Assembly (NCBI GenBank): GCA_016183065.1
Contig: JACPFF010000016.1
Location: 1-64,000, forward strand
Direction of reading: 5' to 3'
DNA length: 64,000 nt
DNA from: Deltaproteobacteria bacterium
GTDB lineage: Bacteria; UBA10199; GCA-002796325; JACPFF01
Shown here in pieces: positions 7,896 to 16,150 of this stretch. The stretch's first letter is position 1. Each line of letters starts with the position of its first letter. The translations under genes were made by a program, and so were the position numbers. The notes beneath the pieces were generated by a model that worked only from the letters and a program-made list of their open reading frames with translations, ran no database searches and was not told the origin of the DNA.

Positions 7896-10800
7896 GTGGC
7901 CATCGTTACGATTCGCGAAATCGAGGCGCGGGTGCCACGTGAAGGCTCCGTGGTCGCCGGGCGTTATCGGCTCGTGACGCTGCTGGGACAGGGGGGATTT
8001 GGCGAGGTCTGGATTGCGGAGGTCTGCGATACCCCGCGCACGGTGGCCCTCAAATTTCTCTGCCAGGATCTGCGTGCCGAGGCGGTGACCCGCTTCAAGG
8101 CCGAGTTTGCGCTCATGACGCAACTGGCGCATCCGCACATCAATACCGTCTATGATTTCGATCGCGACGCAGTGTTCGGCTATTTTTTTACGGCGGCGCT
8201 GGTGCATGGCTCGTCGTGCGTCAAGGCCCTGAGGGACGCGACGGTGGACCAGATTGAACAGGTCGGCGTGCAGATACTGCGCGCGTTGGCCTATTTGCAC
8301 CGGCACGGCATTTACCACTTCGATATCAAACCGGCGAATCTCCTGGTCAGCGCGCGGGGTCATGATGAGTGGGGAGTGATGCTCATCGATTTTGGACTGG
8401 CCTCGCTCCATCCGGAACGCCGAATGATCGGAACCCCGAGTTACATGGCACCGGAATGTTTCCTGGACCATCCGGTGGATGGCCGCGCCGACCTCTACGC
8501 CCTCGGTGTGGTGTTGTACGCGTGTCTGACGCATCGTAATCCCTTCCGGGCCCTGACGGTGGAGGATGCACGTGCGGTCCACCTCCAGGTCATGCCGCCG
8601 CCTCCCTCGGCATGGCGGCCGGATGTGCCGTCCTATCTCGATACGATCGTGATGCGTCTCCTCGCCAAGGCCCCGGCGGATCGGTACGCCAGCGCGTATC
8701 ATGTCTTGCGGGAGTTGCAGGTCTTGTCACCGCACCGGCATCCCATCGAGGCCAAGGAGACCATGCAGGCCTATGTGCCGACCGCCGGAACGATGATCGG
8801 GCGGCACGCGGCGCAGGCGTGGTTACGTACGTGGTTGGCCACGGCGTCGCATGCCACACCGCTCTGTGTCATCGAGGGGGAGAGTGGCATGGGGAAATCA
8901 ACGCTGCTCCGGTGGCTCAAATTCACCGCACAGATACAGGACTGGAAGGTCGTGGCCTGGTGGGGATTCGAAGAGACGCCCCCCGAGTCGTTCGCGCGCG
9001 ATCTGGCCCACTGTCTGACGGCTGCGCAGGGAACGGCAAAGACCGTGATCGTGATCGATGATGTCGATCAGCTGCTCGATGCGAGCAGGGCGCCGGCGAT
9101 CTCCTCTCTCTTGTCGACCGTGATGACCGCAGTGCACGACCACGGCCTTCCCGGTGTGCGCCTCTGTCTGGCCGGACGTGCCGTGTCGCTCCCCTTTTCC
9201 CCAACCGCCATGCATCGCATCACCGTGGGACCGTTTGCGGCAAGCGATGTGGGGGAATATCTCTCGGCCGTCGCTCCCATCCCCGCCGCACAGCGGGCCG
9301 CTCTGGTCTCTGTGCTGATGCGGAAGACCGGGGGGTGTCCGGCGGTTGTTGCGGCGACGGTCACGCAGTTGGTGCAGACCGACCAGTTGATCGATGCGAG
9401 CGGGCAATGGGAGACGAGCCAGTTTGAGGACATCACGGTCGATGTCGCGGAGGTCGACGTACCCCGGGCAATCTGGCGTGCGGTCGAACAGCGGGTGGCC
9501 AGCATCTCCGCGGTCGTGCGGCCGCTGTGTGAGTGTCTGGCCGCCTGGGAAGAGGCCTCGCCGCTCCCGGGATTGTGCGCGGTGGTCGCCGATCCCGCAG
9601 TGCCGCAGCATCTGGCGACCCTCGTCGCCCAGGGTTGGCTCCACTACGATGGACAGGGGGAGCGGTATTTCTTTGCCGATCCCCTGGTGCCGCAGGTGCT
9701 GCTGTCGCAGCTTACTGCCGCGGCCCGCGCGCGGTGGCATGTCACGATTGCCGACTATCTCCAGACGATCCACGCCCCCGAGACGACGATCGATCATCAT
9801 CGTACCTTCAGCGATGATCCGGCCGTGGCCTATGCAGCCCTCTGTCGATGCAGTGAGTTCGAACGCTATCACGGGCAGCTCACGCGGGCCATGCGCCGAG
9901 TACGCGATTTTCTGCACCGTACACTGGCAGACGATCATCGGTTGGCACTCCTCTTGCGGTTGGCCCAGCTGGAATTGCAGGCCGATCAGTACGAGGCGAG
10001 TTGGTCCCATGCCCAAGAGGTCCTGACACTGGTCGGGGCACACGATGAGCGGCGGTATGAGGCGATCGAACACTTGGGCAAGGTGGCGGTGCGCCAGCAA
10101 CAGGCCGCAAAAGCGCGATTGCTGGTCGATGAGGCCGTGACCGCACTGGCCAAGGATGGCTCCGCACCGGTCTGGTCGATCCGGCTCCGTAATCTGGCGG
10201 CGCGCATCCAGATGGCCGAGGGCCATCTGGTGCAGGCGTGTGAAGCATATCGTGAGGGATGGGCGCAACAGCGGCAACTCCCTCCGGAGGTACGACACAC
10301 CATCGACAACAATGAATTGGGGCAGTCTCTTTTGCTGCAAGGGAAATCAAAGGAAGTGGTCGCCCACGTCCGCGAGGAGTTGGAGATTCTGGATGCCGAG
10401 CAGAGTCCCCTTGCGGTGGCGAGTCGGTGCTCGGTGTTGGCCACGGCGTTGCGGCATGTCGGCGAGCATCGGGCCGCGATCCGGGCGCTGAAACGGGCGA
10501 TCGCCCTTGCCCGCCAGGGGCAGGATCTCCGGTTGCTGGCGGTCCTGTACAACGGGCTCGGGACGGTGTTGGCCGAGCAGGGAAAGACGGAAGAGGCCGT
10601 GCAGTCTCTCGAACGGGCGGTTCCGCTCTGCTATCGCACGGGCGATCTCCCCTCGGCAGTCACCATTGGTCTGAATATCGGACATCTCCACATCCGCCTC
10701 GGGCATGTACAGGCCGCGGACTATCAATTGCGCGCCGCCCTAGCCGCCGCAGAGGGGACGCTGCACGCAGAGACGCGGCATCTGAGGTGCTCCATTGCGC

Positions 10801-11069
10801 AGCTGCTTGGCGAACTGGCGCGTCGGCGTCAGGCGTGGGAGGTGGCAGGGCGGTATCTGGACGAGGCCTGGGTCCTGGCCGAGACCGATACCCAACTGGC
10901 ACACTATCGCTTCATCATCCAACTCACGCGTGCCGAGGTGGCCCATGACCAGGGAAAGGTGGACGAGCGGCGCCGCTGGCTCGCCGAGGCCGTCACGCAC
11001 CCCCACACCGACGCGGAAGAGCGGGAGTATCAGCGGTTAGTCGCCGCGTCCGCCAGCGATCGCTGCTGA
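7896..11069 (+). CDS. Ser/Thr protein kinase fused to an ATPase and TPR repeats
   Basis: 1057 residues from a GTG start. Residues about 25-280 are a Hanks-type kinase. It has a glycine loop LLGQGGFGEVW, VAIK-type lysine in VALKFL, catalytic loop HFDIKPANLL (near residue 141), DFG in LIDFGLAS, and GTPSYMAPE. The usual HRD arginine is replaced by Phe, so this is a non-RD kinase. Residues about 320-480 are a STAND/AAA-type NTPase with Walker A GESGMGKST (near 326) and Walker B VIVIDDVDQLL (near 384). The remaining half is alpha-helical with TPR-like repeats such as ALRHVGEHRAAIRALKRAI and GLGTVLAEQGKTEEAVQSL. This architecture is known in large bacterial signalling proteins; the target is unknown. 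Confidence 0.9.
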   Translation: MAIVTIREIEARVPREGSVVAGRYRLVTLLGQGGFGEVWIAEVCDTPRTVALKFLCQDLRAEAVTRFKAEFALMTQLAHPHINTVYDFDRDAVFGYFFTAALVHGSSCVKALRDATVDQIEQVGVQILRALAYLHRHGIYHFDIKPANLLVSARGHDEWGVMLIDFGLASLHPERRMIGTPSYMAPECFLDHPVDGRADLYALGVVLYACLTHRNPFRALTVEDARAVHLQVMPPPPSAWRPDVPSYLDTIVMRLLAKAPADRYASAYHVLRELQVLSPHRHPIEAKETMQAYVPTAGTMIGRHAAQAWLRTWLATASHATPLCVIEGESGMGKSTLLRWLKFTAQIQDWKVVAWWGFEETPPESFARDLAHCLTAAQGTAKTVIVIDDVDQLLDASRAPAISSLLSTVMTAVHDHGLPGVRLCLAGRAVSLPFSPTAMHRITVGPFAASDVGEYLSAVAPIPAAQRAALVSVLMRKTGGCPAVVAATVTQLVQTDQLIDASGQWETSQFEDITVDVAEVDVPRAIWRAVEQRVASISAVVRPLCECLAAWEEASPLPGLCAVVADPAVPQHLATLVAQGWLHYDGQGERYFFADPLVPQVLLSQLTAAARARWHVTIADYLQTIHAPETTIDHHRTFSDDPAVAYAALCRCSEFERYHGQLTRAMRRVRDFLHRTLADDHRLALLLRLAQLELQADQYEASWSHAQEVLTLVGAHDERRYEAIEHLGKVAVRQQQAAKARLLVDEAVTALAKDGSAPVWSIRLRNLAARIQMAEGHLVQACEAYREGWAQQRQLPPEVRHTIDNNELGQSLLLQGKSKEVVAHVREELEILDAEQSPLAVASRCSVLATALRHVGEHRAAIRALKRAIALARQGQDLRLLAVLYNGLGTVLAEQGKTEEAVQSLERAVPLCYRTGDLPSAVTIGLNIGHLHIRLGHVQAADYQLRAALAAAEGTLHAETRHLRCSIAQLLGELARRRQAWEVAGRYLDEAWVLAETDTQLAHYRFIIQLTRAEVAHDQGKVDERRRWLAEAVTHPHTDAEEREYQRLVAASASDRC

Positions 11070-11142
11070 ATGCTTCAACATCACCAGGCTTCCCGAACGT
11101 TGCCGTCACGGTTTTTTGCTGCGGAGCTATCGGTTACAGATT

Positions 11143-11229
11143 CACACCAAAAATAAAAAAACTTGATTTGGTGTGGATTTTTATGTCATCATAAACCTAC
11201 ACCAAAATTGATTTTATGGATTTGGTGTG
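11143..11229 (+). promoter_or_regulatory. Paired inverted repeats, probable operators
   Basis: Two inverted repeats of the same half-site. CACACCAAA (11143) faces TTTGGTGTG (11167-11175), and TACACCAAA (11198) faces TTTGGTGTG (11221-11229). They fill the AT-rich leader directly upstream of the ATPase start at 11240. Four copies of one half-site suggest a dimeric regulator, perhaps autoregulation by the downstream protein (inference). A small mobile-element end is the alternative. Confidence 0.55.
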
Positions 11230-11239
11230 GAGTAAGACC

Positions 11240-12667
11240 ATGTCCCGTTTTGTTGGCAGAAAAGATGAACTGGAGGGGCTTCGAACCCTGACGCAAAAAA
11301 CAAGCGCCAGCCTGGTGGTGATCAAGGGGAGGCGTCGTATCGGTAAAAGCCGGTTGGGAGAGGAATTTTCCCGCTTCTTCCAGCAGGCCTTCTTTTTCTC
11401 CGGTCTTCCGCCGACACAAGGCATGACAGCACAACACCAGAGAGATGAATTTCTCAGGAAAATGCATCACTATCGTATACCTTCTCTCGGCAGTCGGGAT
11501 TGGGGGGATCTCCTCGAGGCCGTTTCCCAGAGATGCCGCAAAGGCCGCATCCTTGTCGTTTTCGACGAAATTTCATGGATGGGGATGAAAGACCCCGCTT
11601 TTTTGGGAAAATTAAAGACCGTGTGGGATGTCGACTTCAAAAAAAATCAGGGGCTTGTATTGATATTGTCGGGATCGCAATCGACATGGATTGAAAAAAA
11701 CATCTTGAGCAGTTCCGGTTTTGTCGGACGGATCTCTCACATTCTGACTCTGGAAGAACTCTCTTTGCCGGAATGCAACCAGTTTTGGTTCCAACAAAAA
11801 TCCCGGGTTTCGGCGTATGAGAAATTGAAAATATTGAGCGTGACGGGAGGCGTTCCCCGTTATCTGGAAGAACTCCAACCGCAACACAGTGCTGAAGCAA
11901 ACCTCAGGCGGCTCTGTTTTCGGCCGGAAGGGCTCCTGTTCAACGAATTTGAACAGGTATTTTCCGACTTGTTTTCCAGACGCAGCAATAAATACACACA
12001 AATCGTCAAGATACTGTGTGAAAAAAAAGCATCTGTTGAAACCATCACAAAGGCTCTTGGACGAAAAAAGGGGGGGGACATCAGCCAGTATCTGGACGAT
12101 CTCTGCAAAACCGGTTTTGTCACGCGAGATTATACATGGGACATTAAGCACGCGTCTCCTTCCAAGCTGAGTCGGTATCGACTCAGCGATAACTACGTCC
12201 GGTTTTATCTGAAATATATCGAGCCGGCTCAAAAGAAAATTCTTCGCGGTGCGGTGGGAGCATTGCCTCCTTCCTGGATTTCCATCATGGGATTGCAGTT
12301 TGAAAATCTGGTGCTCGGGCGAAAAAATCGGCCTCTTCTTTTTGAACACCTCGGCATCGATTCGCATGAAGTCGTATGGTCCGATCCCTATTTTCAAACC
12401 AAAGCGGAGGGGAGAAAGGGGTGCCAGATCGATTTTTTGATCCAGACAAGGTTCAACACACTCTACCTTTGCGAAATGAAGTTTTTCCGCCAGCCGGTGC
12501 CGAAAGGCATCGTTCGCCAAGTCGAAGATAAAATAGGAAGGTTGCACATCCCGCGCGGTTTCTCCGTGCGTCCAGTGTTAATTCATGTCAATGGGGTTGA
12601 AGAGTCCGTTGTGGAGAGTGATTTTTTTTCGAGTATTATCGACTTCTCCACGCTTTTGAATACGTAA
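11240..12667 (+). CDS. DUF234-type ATPase with C-terminal nuclease-like domain
   Basis: About 475 residues. The start is ATG 11240 (MSRFVGRKDELEGL), seven bases after GGAG; an upstream ATG at 11216 lacks a ribosome site. It has Walker A-like IKGRRRIGKSRL, Walker B LVVFDEISWM and sensor ILSGSQSTW. These match the archaeal-type ATPase family whose C-terminal DUF234 region carries a PDDEXK-like core, here CQIDFLIQ and LCEMKFF. The gene is richer in A/T and AAA codons than its neighbours and has its own inverted-repeat operators, which suggests horizontal acquisition. These ATPases are widespread in mobile or defence-like contexts, but their function is not established. Confidence 0.85.
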   Translation: MSRFVGRKDELEGLRTLTQKTSASLVVIKGRRRIGKSRLGEEFSRFFQQAFFFSGLPPTQGMTAQHQRDEFLRKMHHYRIPSLGSRDWGDLLEAVSQRCRKGRILVVFDEISWMGMKDPAFLGKLKTVWDVDFKKNQGLVLILSGSQSTWIEKNILSSSGFVGRISHILTLEELSLPECNQFWFQQKSRVSAYEKLKILSVTGGVPRYLEELQPQHSAEANLRRLCFRPEGLLFNEFEQVFSDLFSRRSNKYTQIVKILCEKKASVETITKALGRKKGGDISQYLDDLCKTGFVTRDYTWDIKHASPSKLSRYRLSDNYVRFYLKYIEPAQKKILRGAVGALPPSWISIMGLQFENLVLGRKNRPLLFEHLGIDSHEVVWSDPYFQTKAEGRKGCQIDFLIQTRFNTLYLCEMKFFRQPVPKGIVRQVEDKIGRLHIPRGFSVRPVLIHVNGVEESVVESDFFSSIIDFSTLLNT

Positions 12668-12847
12668 GGGTCTGACCGGAAATACCTGTTCTGTTTTGGC
12701 GCTCAGCTTGGGGCCAGATTTGGCCGATCTGAGGGAGCAAAACCGGAGGCATAGCCGGGCTATGTTGAGGATTTTGCGAGTGAAGATCGGGCAAAGATGG
12801 TCCCAAGATGAGATGCCAAAATGAATAGGTATTTCCGGTCAGACCCT
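12667..12847. repeat. 181 bp near-palindromic element
   Basis: The ends are inverted copies, AGGGTCTGACCGGAAATACC and GGTATTTCCGGTCAGACCCT. The arms stay complementary with few mismatches through to a central CATAGCCCGGCTATG-type core (on the plus strand CATAGCCGGGCTATG). As RNA it would form one long hairpin. It overlaps the stop of the ATPase gene and ends eight bases before the nrfD-like stop, between convergent genes. It encodes no protein. It resembles a MITE or REP-type non-autonomous element and would also act as a bidirectional terminator. Confidence 0.85.
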
Positions 12848-12854
12848 AAGGGTC

Positions 12855-14027
12855 TCAACCTTGCGAAAGATCGGTCCGTTTCCCAAACATCGGGACCACG
12901 CGGTGAAAGAGATAGAGCAGGACACACGGAATGATCACCAGCAGGATGGCCGGCAGCACGCCTTCGCGTTCGAGAAAGTGCGGGTGGTAGTCGCGGAATC
13001 CGCGGAAACTCTTCGAGAAGATCTGTCCGCCGATCACGACGTTCCAGCGCATGGCCATGACCTGGATGAGCAGCAGGGTCCCGGCAATGAACGTCAGCGA
13101 GTTGCGGACGCGCGGATGGAGGAAACGGTCGAGGAGCACCGTAGTCATCAACAGGATAAAGGGGATCAGCGCGCCGATAATCATCTGCAGTGAAATGTAC
13201 GAGAACGAGAGCTGGTGCGTAATCAGCTCTGAGATGACCTCCCACTCCTCGGCGCGTTCATAGGCGAGCGAGATGATCTCGAGGAGCTCGAGCGAGACCG
13301 AGATGATCATGAAGAGCCAGAGCCACCGCGCGAGCGCGGAAATGCAGGGCTGGTCGATTTCCTCGCCGCGCACCTTCATGGCCACCTGGTAAAAAATGAT
13401 GAGGGCCGCAATGCCGGAGACGACCGCGGAGAAGAGAAAGATGATCGGCATGAGCGGTGTCGACCACCACGGATTCGCCTTGATCCCGCCGAAGAGGAAA
13501 CCGACATAGCCATGGAGCATGCAGGCCGCGGGGATGCCGATGGCGGCCAGGACGGTTACCACCTTGTGATCGAGCGCGCGGGCCTCCGGGCTGGTGTCGT
13601 AGACTCCGAGGGCGAGGAGTTGGTACCCGCGCCGCCGCCACCCTGTGGTGCCGCGCGCCTGTTCAATGATGTCAATCCGGAAGACGAGCCACACCTCGAG
13701 GACCAGGATGATCATGTAAATGGAATAGAGAAACCCGAAGCCTGCCATGGCCGACGTGGTGTGGGGCGTGATCATGATGTTCAGCGCCCGTTCGGGATGC
13801 CCGAGATGCAGGAGGAGCGGGCACGTGGCGACCACGAGAAAGGCCAGCGACGTCAAGAGCGAGAGGCGGGCAATCGGCCGGAATTCTTCCTTGCCGAAGA
13901 CATGATACAGCGACGAGACGATGAAGGCCCCGGCGACGAGGCCGGTGATGTACGGATACATGACGATCATCAGGCTCCAATGGATGTGGAGGTCGTTCGG
14001 AAAGAGATAATTCACAGATGCCAGCAT
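12855..14027 (-). CDS. nrfD: NrfD/PsrC-type quinone-interacting membrane subunit
   Basis: About 390 residues with eight to ten hydrophobic segments. MIVMYPYITGLVAGAFIVSS, here MYPYITGLVAGAFIVSS, and HLGHPERALN are hallmarks of the NrfD family, which exchanges electrons with the quinone pool. The start is ATG 14027 (MLASVNYLF), immediately after AAGGAGGTCC and sharing one base with the stop of the Fe-S gene (TAATG). The ORF could extend 12 codons further, but that lacks support. It forms an operon with the four-cluster ferredoxin and the tetrahaem cytochrome upstream. The electron acceptor or donor side is not fixed by sequence. Confidence 0.9.
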   Translation of the reverse strand: MLASVNYLFPNDLHIHWSLMIVMYPYITGLVAGAFIVSSLYHVFGKEEFRPIARLSLLTSLAFLVVATCPLLLHLGHPERALNIMITPHTTSAMAGFGFLYSIYMIILVLEVWLVFRIDIIEQARGTTGWRRRGYQLLALGVYDTSPEARALDHKVVTVLAAIGIPAACMLHGYVGFLFGGIKANPWWSTPLMPIIFLFSAVVSGIAALIIFYQVAMKVRGEEIDQPCISALARWLWLFMIISVSLELLEIISLAYERAEEWEVISELITHQLSFSYISLQMIIGALIPFILLMTTVLLDRFLHPRVRNSLTFIAGTLLLIQVMAMRWNVVIGGQIFSKSFRGFRDYHPHFLEREGVLPAILLVIIPCVLLYLFHRVVPMFGKRTDLSQG

Positions 14028-14821
14028 TATCGGACCTCCTTGTCGAGGCCGATGTAGTAACAATTCGGCTTCGTCAGTTTTTCCATCTGCAAGACACTGA
14101 TCCGCTCCGTGGCGAGGACCTTGCGGACGGGATCGTCTTCCTTTTTCAGATCACCGAACTGCCGGGCACCGACCGGACAGGCCTGTACGCAGGCCGGCGG
14201 GAGGCCTTTTGTGATGCGATGATAACACCAGGTGCATTTGTCGGCCGTCTTGGTGACCGGGTGGAGATAGCGGCTCGCATAGGGGCAGGCCTGGACGCAA
14301 TAACCGCAGCCGATGCACCGTTTGCTGTCGACCAGCACCACGCCTTCCTTGGTCGAGTAGGAGGCGCCGACCGGACAGACCTGGGTGCATGGCGTGTTGT
14401 CGCAGTGGTTGCACAGTTTCGGGACAAAAAATCCCTTGGTCGTCTTGAAGCCGGGCTCGATCGGCGTAAAGCCCTCCTGGCCTCCCTTGGGGGAATCGAC
14501 GTAGACCTCGCCCCGTTCGGAGATTTCATAGCGTTCAACCCAGGTGCGATAGAAGCCCTCCGGGACATTGTTTTCGATCCGGCAGGCCTTGACGCAGATT
14601 CCGCAGCCGATGCACTTCCGCGTGTCGACCAAAAACGCGTAGAGATGCTCTTCCCAATCGTACTGCGGACTGTCGGAATCGTTATTGTGCGGTGTCGTCA
14701 TACTGCTGCCGCGCGCGGTTTTCATCGGGAGAATACCGAGAAAGAGGACCGCCGAGGCGGCGAGTTCGCACCCTTTTTTCACAAAATTCCGCCGTGTAAG
14801 GGGTTCAAGTGGTTTGGTCAT
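14027..14821 (-). CDS. Tat-exported four [4Fe-4S] ferredoxin subunit
   Basis: 264 residues with a twin-arginine signal (LTRRNFVKKG). Cysteine motifs follow the NrfC/DsrO/HmcB pattern: CIGCGICVKAC, CNHCDNTPCTQVCP, CIGCGYCVQACP and CTWCYH...ACVQACP. That is enough for four [4Fe-4S] clusters. It would carry electrons on the outer face between the tetrahaem cytochrome and the NrfD subunit. The start overlaps the cytochrome stop by four bases (ATGA), and its stop overlaps the NrfD start. Together these point to a stoichiometric complex. Confidence 0.93.
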   Translation of the reverse strand: MTKPLEPLTRRNFVKKGCELAASAVLFLGILPMKTARGSSMTTPHNNDSDSPQYDWEEHLYAFLVDTRKCIGCGICVKACRIENNVPEGFYRTWVERYEISERGEVYVDSPKGGQEGFTPIEPGFKTTKGFFVPKLCNHCDNTPCTQVCPVGASYSTKEGVVLVDSKRCIGCGYCVQACPYASRYLHPVTKTADKCTWCYHRITKGLPPACVQACPVGARQFGDLKKEDDPVRKVLATERISVLQMEKLTKPNCYYIGLDKEVR

Positions 14822-15321
14822 GGGTGCTTCCCTCCTGCTGGACGGGGGTCATGGGGATGATGGCATTGGATGCAGAACCCTTCGGTCAGTTCATGTTCGG
14901 CAAGACCGGTATGTTCGACGATCTGGATCTGCGGGAACTCGGTCGGCCGGGACGGCAGGGCGCGGTGACAGCGGAGGCAGAGCGCCGAGGCCCGATTGAT
15001 CGGCATCGGCGCCTTGTGTGTCCCGTCCCCGGCGATGTGCTGCGTGAGTGGCGCATGGCAATTCTGACACTGGACCGGCTGGTGTGGTCCCTGCTGGTGC
15101 CGTGTGGCGATGTCCGGATGGCAGGCCGCGCAATCCCCACGGGCGGCAAAGCTGATCGGCAATCTTTTCTGCTCGCTCAGATTGTCCGCCCGATAAAATC
15201 CGAACTCCCCAAAAGATTTTGGGATCAGAAAGGCACGGACGATGAGGAAGAGGAAGATCGCCCCGATGAGGAACGCGGCAATGCGATAGTAGTGTTTGGT
15301 GTGTTTCATAGGCGATGTCAC
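14818..15321 (-). CDS. Membrane-anchored tetrahaem cytochrome c
   Basis: About 167 residues from a GTG start at 15321 (VTSPMKHTKHYY), five bases after AAAGGAG. One N-terminal anchor (IAAFLIGAIFLFLIVRAFLI) is followed by four haem-binding motifs: CAACH, CQNCH, CLRCH and CIQCH. It resembles NrfB/CymA-like or Hmc-type small cytochromes partnered with NrfD. The frame is open further upstream, with an ATG at 15507 (MHEQPLRQW), and reaches element R2, so a longer form is possible. The ribosome site favours 15321. It is the first gene of the cytochrome / Fe-S / NrfD operon. Confidence 0.85.
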   Translation of the reverse strand: MTSPMKHTKHYYRIAAFLIGAIFLFLIVRAFLIPKSFGEFGFYRADNLSEQKRLPISFAARGDCAACHPDIATRHQQGPHQPVQCQNCHAPLTQHIAGDGTHKAPMPINRASALCLRCHRALPSRPTEFPQIQIVEHTGLAEHELTEGFCIQCHHPHDPRPAGGKHP

Positions 15322-15526
15322 CGTGACTCCTTTGTCCTGTGGTGGGGCCGATGGCAGAGACTCTCGCGTCGTGAGCGAGCGGAAAAATGCGGCAATCGGA
15401 CTGCGCAGGAGTCGCTCGGGATCGCGTGGACAGATCTCGGGCGTACAGATCCAACGGATGAACCTCCAGAGGGTGGCAAGCCATTGTCGCAGTGGCTGTT
15501 CATGCATGTCCAAGCCTGAATCATCA

Positions 15527-15654
15527 CTATCAGAGGGGCTCGCGTCTAGAGGGGCTCGCGTCGCCCCCTCCACCGGCAAAGCCGGTGGAGCTTCCCCCTC
15601 AGCGCCGCGGTGCGGCTGGGTCGTGGGGCCCCGAACGTCAGTCCGGGGCCCCAC
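15527..15654 (+). repeat. Modular hairpin element R2 (A plus short C)
   Basis: Left end CTATCAGAGGGGCTCGCG. The first 15 bases are then duplicated (AGAGGGGCTCGCGTC twice), followed by cassette A (CACCGGCAAAGCCGGTGGAG). A shortened C cassette carries only the GGACGTCAGTCCGG-type hairpin (here GAACGTCAGTCCGG), and the right end is GGGGCCCCAC. It lies upstream of the tetrahaem cytochrome, where the open frame of that gene enters it. Compensatory changes (CACCGG with CCGGTG in place of CAGCGG with CCGCTG) preserve the stem. Confidence 0.88.
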
Positions 15655-15791
15655 TATAGAAGGTTGCACCCGAGGGGCGTATGATCCGGATCAGCGCGGT
15701 GGCTGCGTCGCCTCATGTCACGTGAAAGCGCCACGATTTCGACCACATAACTATTGTCGATTCCGCAGGGCCTGTGTTAGTGAATTTCCAT

Positions 15792-15847
15792 GGGCAAGCC
15801 CGTAGTACTTGCCCCAGCGCGCAACGACTTTTTGCCAGAAAAGTCGT
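15792..15847. terminator. Two adjacent hairpins
   Basis: GGGCAAG (15792) pairs with CTTGCCC (15808). ACGACTTTT (15824) pairs with AAAAGTCGT (15839-15847) around a six-base loop. The second hairpin has an internal T run on both strands and could terminate transcription from either side. The surrounding 15655-15940 otherwise holds no recognisable gene. Confidence 0.45.
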
Positions 15848-15958
15848 CCTCCATTTTCTGTTTTCTATTCTTCTATTTTCGGAAGTTCTGTGCTGAATTG
15901 GCGGCGAAAAGTCGGGAAAATGGAAAATGGTTGATGGAAAATGGAGGTTTTTAAAATC

Positions 15959-16150
15959 ATGGCATTTCAGTTTGAAAAACTCGAAGTCTGCCAGAAAGCC
16001 TTGGATTGGGTTGAGGCAGTTGAGTTGCTTTGTGAATCTATCAAAGGTAAGGCCTCTTACAGCCTTATCGACCAACTCTCCCGCACAACACTCTCCATTC
16101 CCCTCAACATTGCCGAAGGCAACGGCCGCTGGCACAGGAGAATCCGATGA
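15959..16150 (+). pseudogene. Truncated four-helix bundle (23S intervening-sequence type) protein
   Basis: Residues MAFQFEKLEVCQKALDWVEA and LIDQLSRTTLSIPLNIAEGN match the N-terminal half of the S23/IVS four-helix bundle family, normally about 115-125 residues. The match stops at GNGRWH and four residues later the frame ends. The missing half has been replaced by the start of the next gene: its ATG lies inside the last codons, and the fragment supplies the AGGAG ahead of it. Upstream, an inverted repeat (CCTCCATTTTC near 15850, GAAAATGGAGG near 15938) often accompanies this family. It is a decayed inserted gene, not likely functional. Confidence 0.75.

Noticed and set aside
8898-10340. 480-codon minus-strand frame inside the Ser/Thr kinase gene
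   Set aside because: It is opposite a gene with intact kinase, Walker and TPR motifs. Its translation is His/Arg/Gly-rich without motifs.
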